Part shown: one piece after another, positions 6,766 through 8,390 of the stretch
Numbering within the stretch: position 1 is the stretch's first letter
Layout: each line of letters opens with the position of its first letter
Origin: Magnetococcales bacterium
Lineage (GTDB): Bacteria > Pseudomonadota > Magnetococcia > Magnetococcales > UBA8363
Direction of reading: 5' to 3'
NCBI GenBank assembly: GCA_015232865.1
Contig: JADFYU010000075.1
Coordinates: 1 to 8,390 of the forward strand
DNA: 8,390 nt
Made by a program: the position numbers and the translations under genes
The notes under the pieces: generated by a model
What the model was told of the DNA's origin: nothing
Databases searched by the model: none
What the model saw: the letters and a program-made list of their open reading frames with translations, nothing else

Positions 6766-6878
6766 TTTTTTCGACCCTATCATCTAAAACATATTAATGA
6801 GCTTTAAACCTAGAAACGGCGGTTGGATCTGATTCAGTCGGCTGTGTCCGTGATGGGCGATAACGGCCAAACCCAGAT
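6766..6878 (-). promoter_or_regulatory. recX-alaS intergenic region, possible alaS promoter
   Basis: This 113-base gap has an A+T-rich patch at about 6770-6815 just before alaS. Read on the - strand it contains TTTAAAGCTCATTAATATG. A -10-like element is plausible there, but no good -35 partner was found. There is no obvious T-box, riboswitch or strong terminator. alaS may have its own promoter here or be read through from recX. Confidence 0.25.
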
Positions 6879-7355
6879 TCACCCGAATACGCTACGAATG
6901 GTTTCGCCATCAAACCCCCGCCGAAACAAAAAATCCTGACGTCGTTTTTTCTCTTTGAGTTCCAATGGAACCCGGCTGTGACCAAACCGTTTATGCAAGA
7001 CCTGACTGGCCAACTCAAACAGATCGATCTCGGCCAATACCGATTCGAAGGCCAGCGTCACATAATCCGGGCAGATCCCAATCGCGTTCAACTCCGATTT
7101 AGCTCGTATCGGTCCCCAGCCATGATTGGTTAAGCGAGATCGTAAACGATCTTTGGCAAAACGCAAATCATCCAGATAGTTTAACGCCCGACAACGGTCC
7201 AAAACCCGTTCAATGGCATCCGGGCCAAACTGGCGCCGTCGCAGTTTGGCCGCCAACTCCCGCTCGCCATGAGCGCGACGAGCCAACAGTCGGACCGCCA
7301 GATCGTAGGCAGACAAAAACGCCTGTTCATCAGATGGGAGGGGATCGTGTTCCAA
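6879..7355 (-). CDS. recX: regulatory protein RecX
   Basis: A 158-residue, all-helical, basic protein of the RecX family (E. coli RecX 166 residues), which binds RecA filaments and limits RecA activity in recombination and the SOS response. Family features are ARRAHGERELAAKLRRR (25-41), the RALNYLDDLRFAKDRLRSR stretch (56-74) with its YLDD core, and GWGPIRAKSELNAIGI (79-94). A C-terminal third of helices with KEKKRRQDFLFRRGF (134-148) completes the three-repeat architecture. The start is taken as TTG at 7355, since no ATG or GTG exists upstream before the previous gene's stop. No ribosome site is evident. The previous stop (TAA, 7365-7367) is only 9 bases away and in the same frame, so translational coupling is likely. 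recA is not in this window. alaS follows on the same strand. The family is clear; the exact start is less so (another TTG lies 13 codons in). Confidence 0.92.
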   Translation of the reverse strand: MEHDPLPSDEQAFLSAYDLAVRLLARRAHGERELAAKLRRRQFGPDAIERVLDRCRALNYLDDLRFAKDRLRSRLTNHGWGPIRAKSELNAIGICPDYVTLAFESVLAEIDLFELASQVLHKRFGHSRVPLELKEKKRRQDFLFRRGFDGETIRSVFG

Positions 7356-7364
7356 GGTGTCGGC

Positions 7365-8390
7365 TTAAATGCGATTACGAAAATCGGGAAACCAGCCCAC
7401 CGTATCCTTATCCATATTGACCAATGCCGCGATGGGGCCGTCCTGAGAGATGACAAAAGCGACCACACCGGGATGATGACCGACAAAATTAACGGCGGAA
7501 GCGTGTCGGGTTCCATATTTGGAAAGATCCACCTTTTGGGTCACGGTAGCGGTATCGTCCAGACAGTATACGGTCGCGCCACTCCACTGGGGAGCCGATA
7601 AGACCGCTCCGAAAGAGAGCGGACGAAGCCGGTGGGAGACCACCAAAGCGCCGTCAACACGGGTGAGATAACTGAGCAGATTGACATGTTCCGAGAGCCT
7701 CTGACCCGTCTCTTCCGGGCCTTCGCCATTGCCCCAGGCCTCAATGAGTCTCTTCTTCTTTTTCGGCTTTTCCGTCCGAAGATCTTCCTGGAGACACAAC
7801 TCACGGATCAGATCGGAGGCGTCCGGTCCATCGGTAAACATATATTTGGCCACCATGGAGTTTCTGACATCCTGATCATCTTCATCCGGCAACCAAAGAA
7901 CGATCCCGCCGTGGCCGCCCCGACCGGCCGCCATCAGCAACCGTTCGATCAAAACCCGATACCAGTTCCAATAGGTAGCACCGAAATGTTTATATTCCAA
8001 GTGCGACTGAACCGCCTCAAACAAGGTCCGACCCACCAGACAGGAGGTAAAAGAGCCGGATTCCGGCTTGGAAAAATGGCCCCCATGAAACCGGGCCAAA
8101 ACCTCGTCACCCCAATAGATCGCCAACGATCCGGCCCGGTCTGACAGTACGGTCAAGACGCCGGATTCCCGGCCCAGACGAAGCTGAGGGTCCAACTCGT
8201 CGGAGATATCCGAATGCTCGACCACCACCCCCCAAATCTGGAGCACACGCGGCTCGCCATCTTTGGTGCAGACAGCGATGGCTGTATTTTCCGGGTCGAA
8301 GCCTCGGGCCAGTTTCACCAGGGTATCGACGGTGAAGGGGTGACGCCGCCGGAAAGAGAGCGGCATCCCCACTCCGCGATGGGTAAGGGC
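7365..8390 (-). CDS. diadenylate cyclase-like protein with DACNV-like sensor half, partial at right edge
   Basis: Predicted to make cyclic di-AMP from two ATP. The C-terminal half resembles the DisA_N/DAC catalytic domain. Counting from a GTG at 8372, it has D240-G-A242 and GTRHASA (287-293), the two signature motifs for nucleotide and metal binding, and later ISQDG (308-312) where many DAC enzymes have SE-x-x-G. The N-terminal part (about 1-110: RRRHPFTVDTLVKLA, VLQIWGVV, GSLAIYWGDEVLARFHGG) resembles the DACNV sensor domain found fused to such cyclases. A Lys-rich loop (KPKKKKR, 202-208) lies inside the catalytic half. The frame has no stop before the right edge, and the beta-strand pattern seems to start mid-domain. 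I therefore treat the 5' end as outside; GTG 8372 or ATG 8366 (with GGAG upstream) remain possible starts. No membrane segment is visible. recX and alaS follow on the same strand. Family assignment is good; activity is inferred. Confidence 0.82.
   Translation of the reverse strand, partial: ALTHRGVGMPLSFRRRHPFTVDTLVKLARGFDPENTAIAVCTKDGEPRVLQIWGVVVEHSDISDELDPQLRLGRESGVLTVLSDRAGSLAIYWGDEVLARFHGGHFSKPESGSFTSCLVGRTLFEAVQSHLEYKHFGATYWNWYRVLIERLLMAAGRGGHGGIVLWLPDEDDQDVRNSMVAKYMFTDGPDASDLIRELCLQEDLRTEKPKKKKRLIEAWGNGEGPEETGQRLSEHVNLLSYLTRVDGALVVSHRLRPLSFGAVLSAPQWSGATVYCLDDTATVTQKVDLSKYGTRHASAVNFVGHHPGVVAFVISQDGPIAALVNMDKDTVGWFPDFRNRI

Noticed and set aside
5758..6807. Long + strand open frame (349 codons) opposite alaS, and similar ones at 4192-5082 and 7632-8144
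   Set aside because: They lie antisense to well-identified genes, show no family motifs, and are explained by the codon composition of the - strand genes.

Overview
The window looks like a chromosomal segment of a Gram-negative, probably anaerobic bacterium. I would guess Desulfobacterota or a relative (former deltaproteobacteria). The guess rests on moderate GC with an A+T-richer left end, the recX-alaS neighbourhood, a diadenylate cyclase with a DACNV-like sensor half, a ferritin-like diiron protein next to redox partners, and a chemotaxis signalling protein. No taxonomic marker was compared, so this is inference.

Layout. Bases 1-265 hold the probable tail of a gene entering from the left, then about 200 bases without a convincing gene; part of that stretch is an open frame continuous with the next gene and carries a transposase-like peptide. 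Three + strand genes follow: a ferredoxin-NADP reductase-like flavoprotein (266-1099), a small rubrerythrin/ferritin-like diiron protein (1167-1613), and an unusual fusion of a carboxymuconolactone decarboxylase (CMD/AhpD) fold with a Rieske [2Fe-2S] domain (1735-2373). Together they look like a short electron chain: NAD(P)H to FAD to [2Fe-2S] to a diiron site, plausibly for oxygen or peroxide defence. A nearly perfect 21-bp hairpin (2415-2460) lies just downstream and pairs better in the + transcript.

Everything from 2430 to the right edge is on the - strand and converges on that hairpin. In transcription order these are: a diadenylate cyclase-like protein (reaching the right edge, 5' end probably outside), recX (TTG start, 9 bases after the preceding stop and in the same frame), alaS (complete, all editing-site ligands present), a GT-A-type glycosyltransferase, and a very short soluble methyl-accepting chemotaxis signalling module of 156 residues. 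recX next to alaS is a common bacterial arrangement; the c-di-AMP synthase-like gene directly upstream is the notable addition.

No gene-free stretch exceeds 300 bases. No tRNA, rRNA or CRISPR array was seen. No complete insertion sequence was seen; the only possible mobile-element trace is the remnant near the left edge. The best candidates for something undescribed are the Fpr/diiron/CMD-Rieske cassette and the cyclase-recX-alaS linkage.
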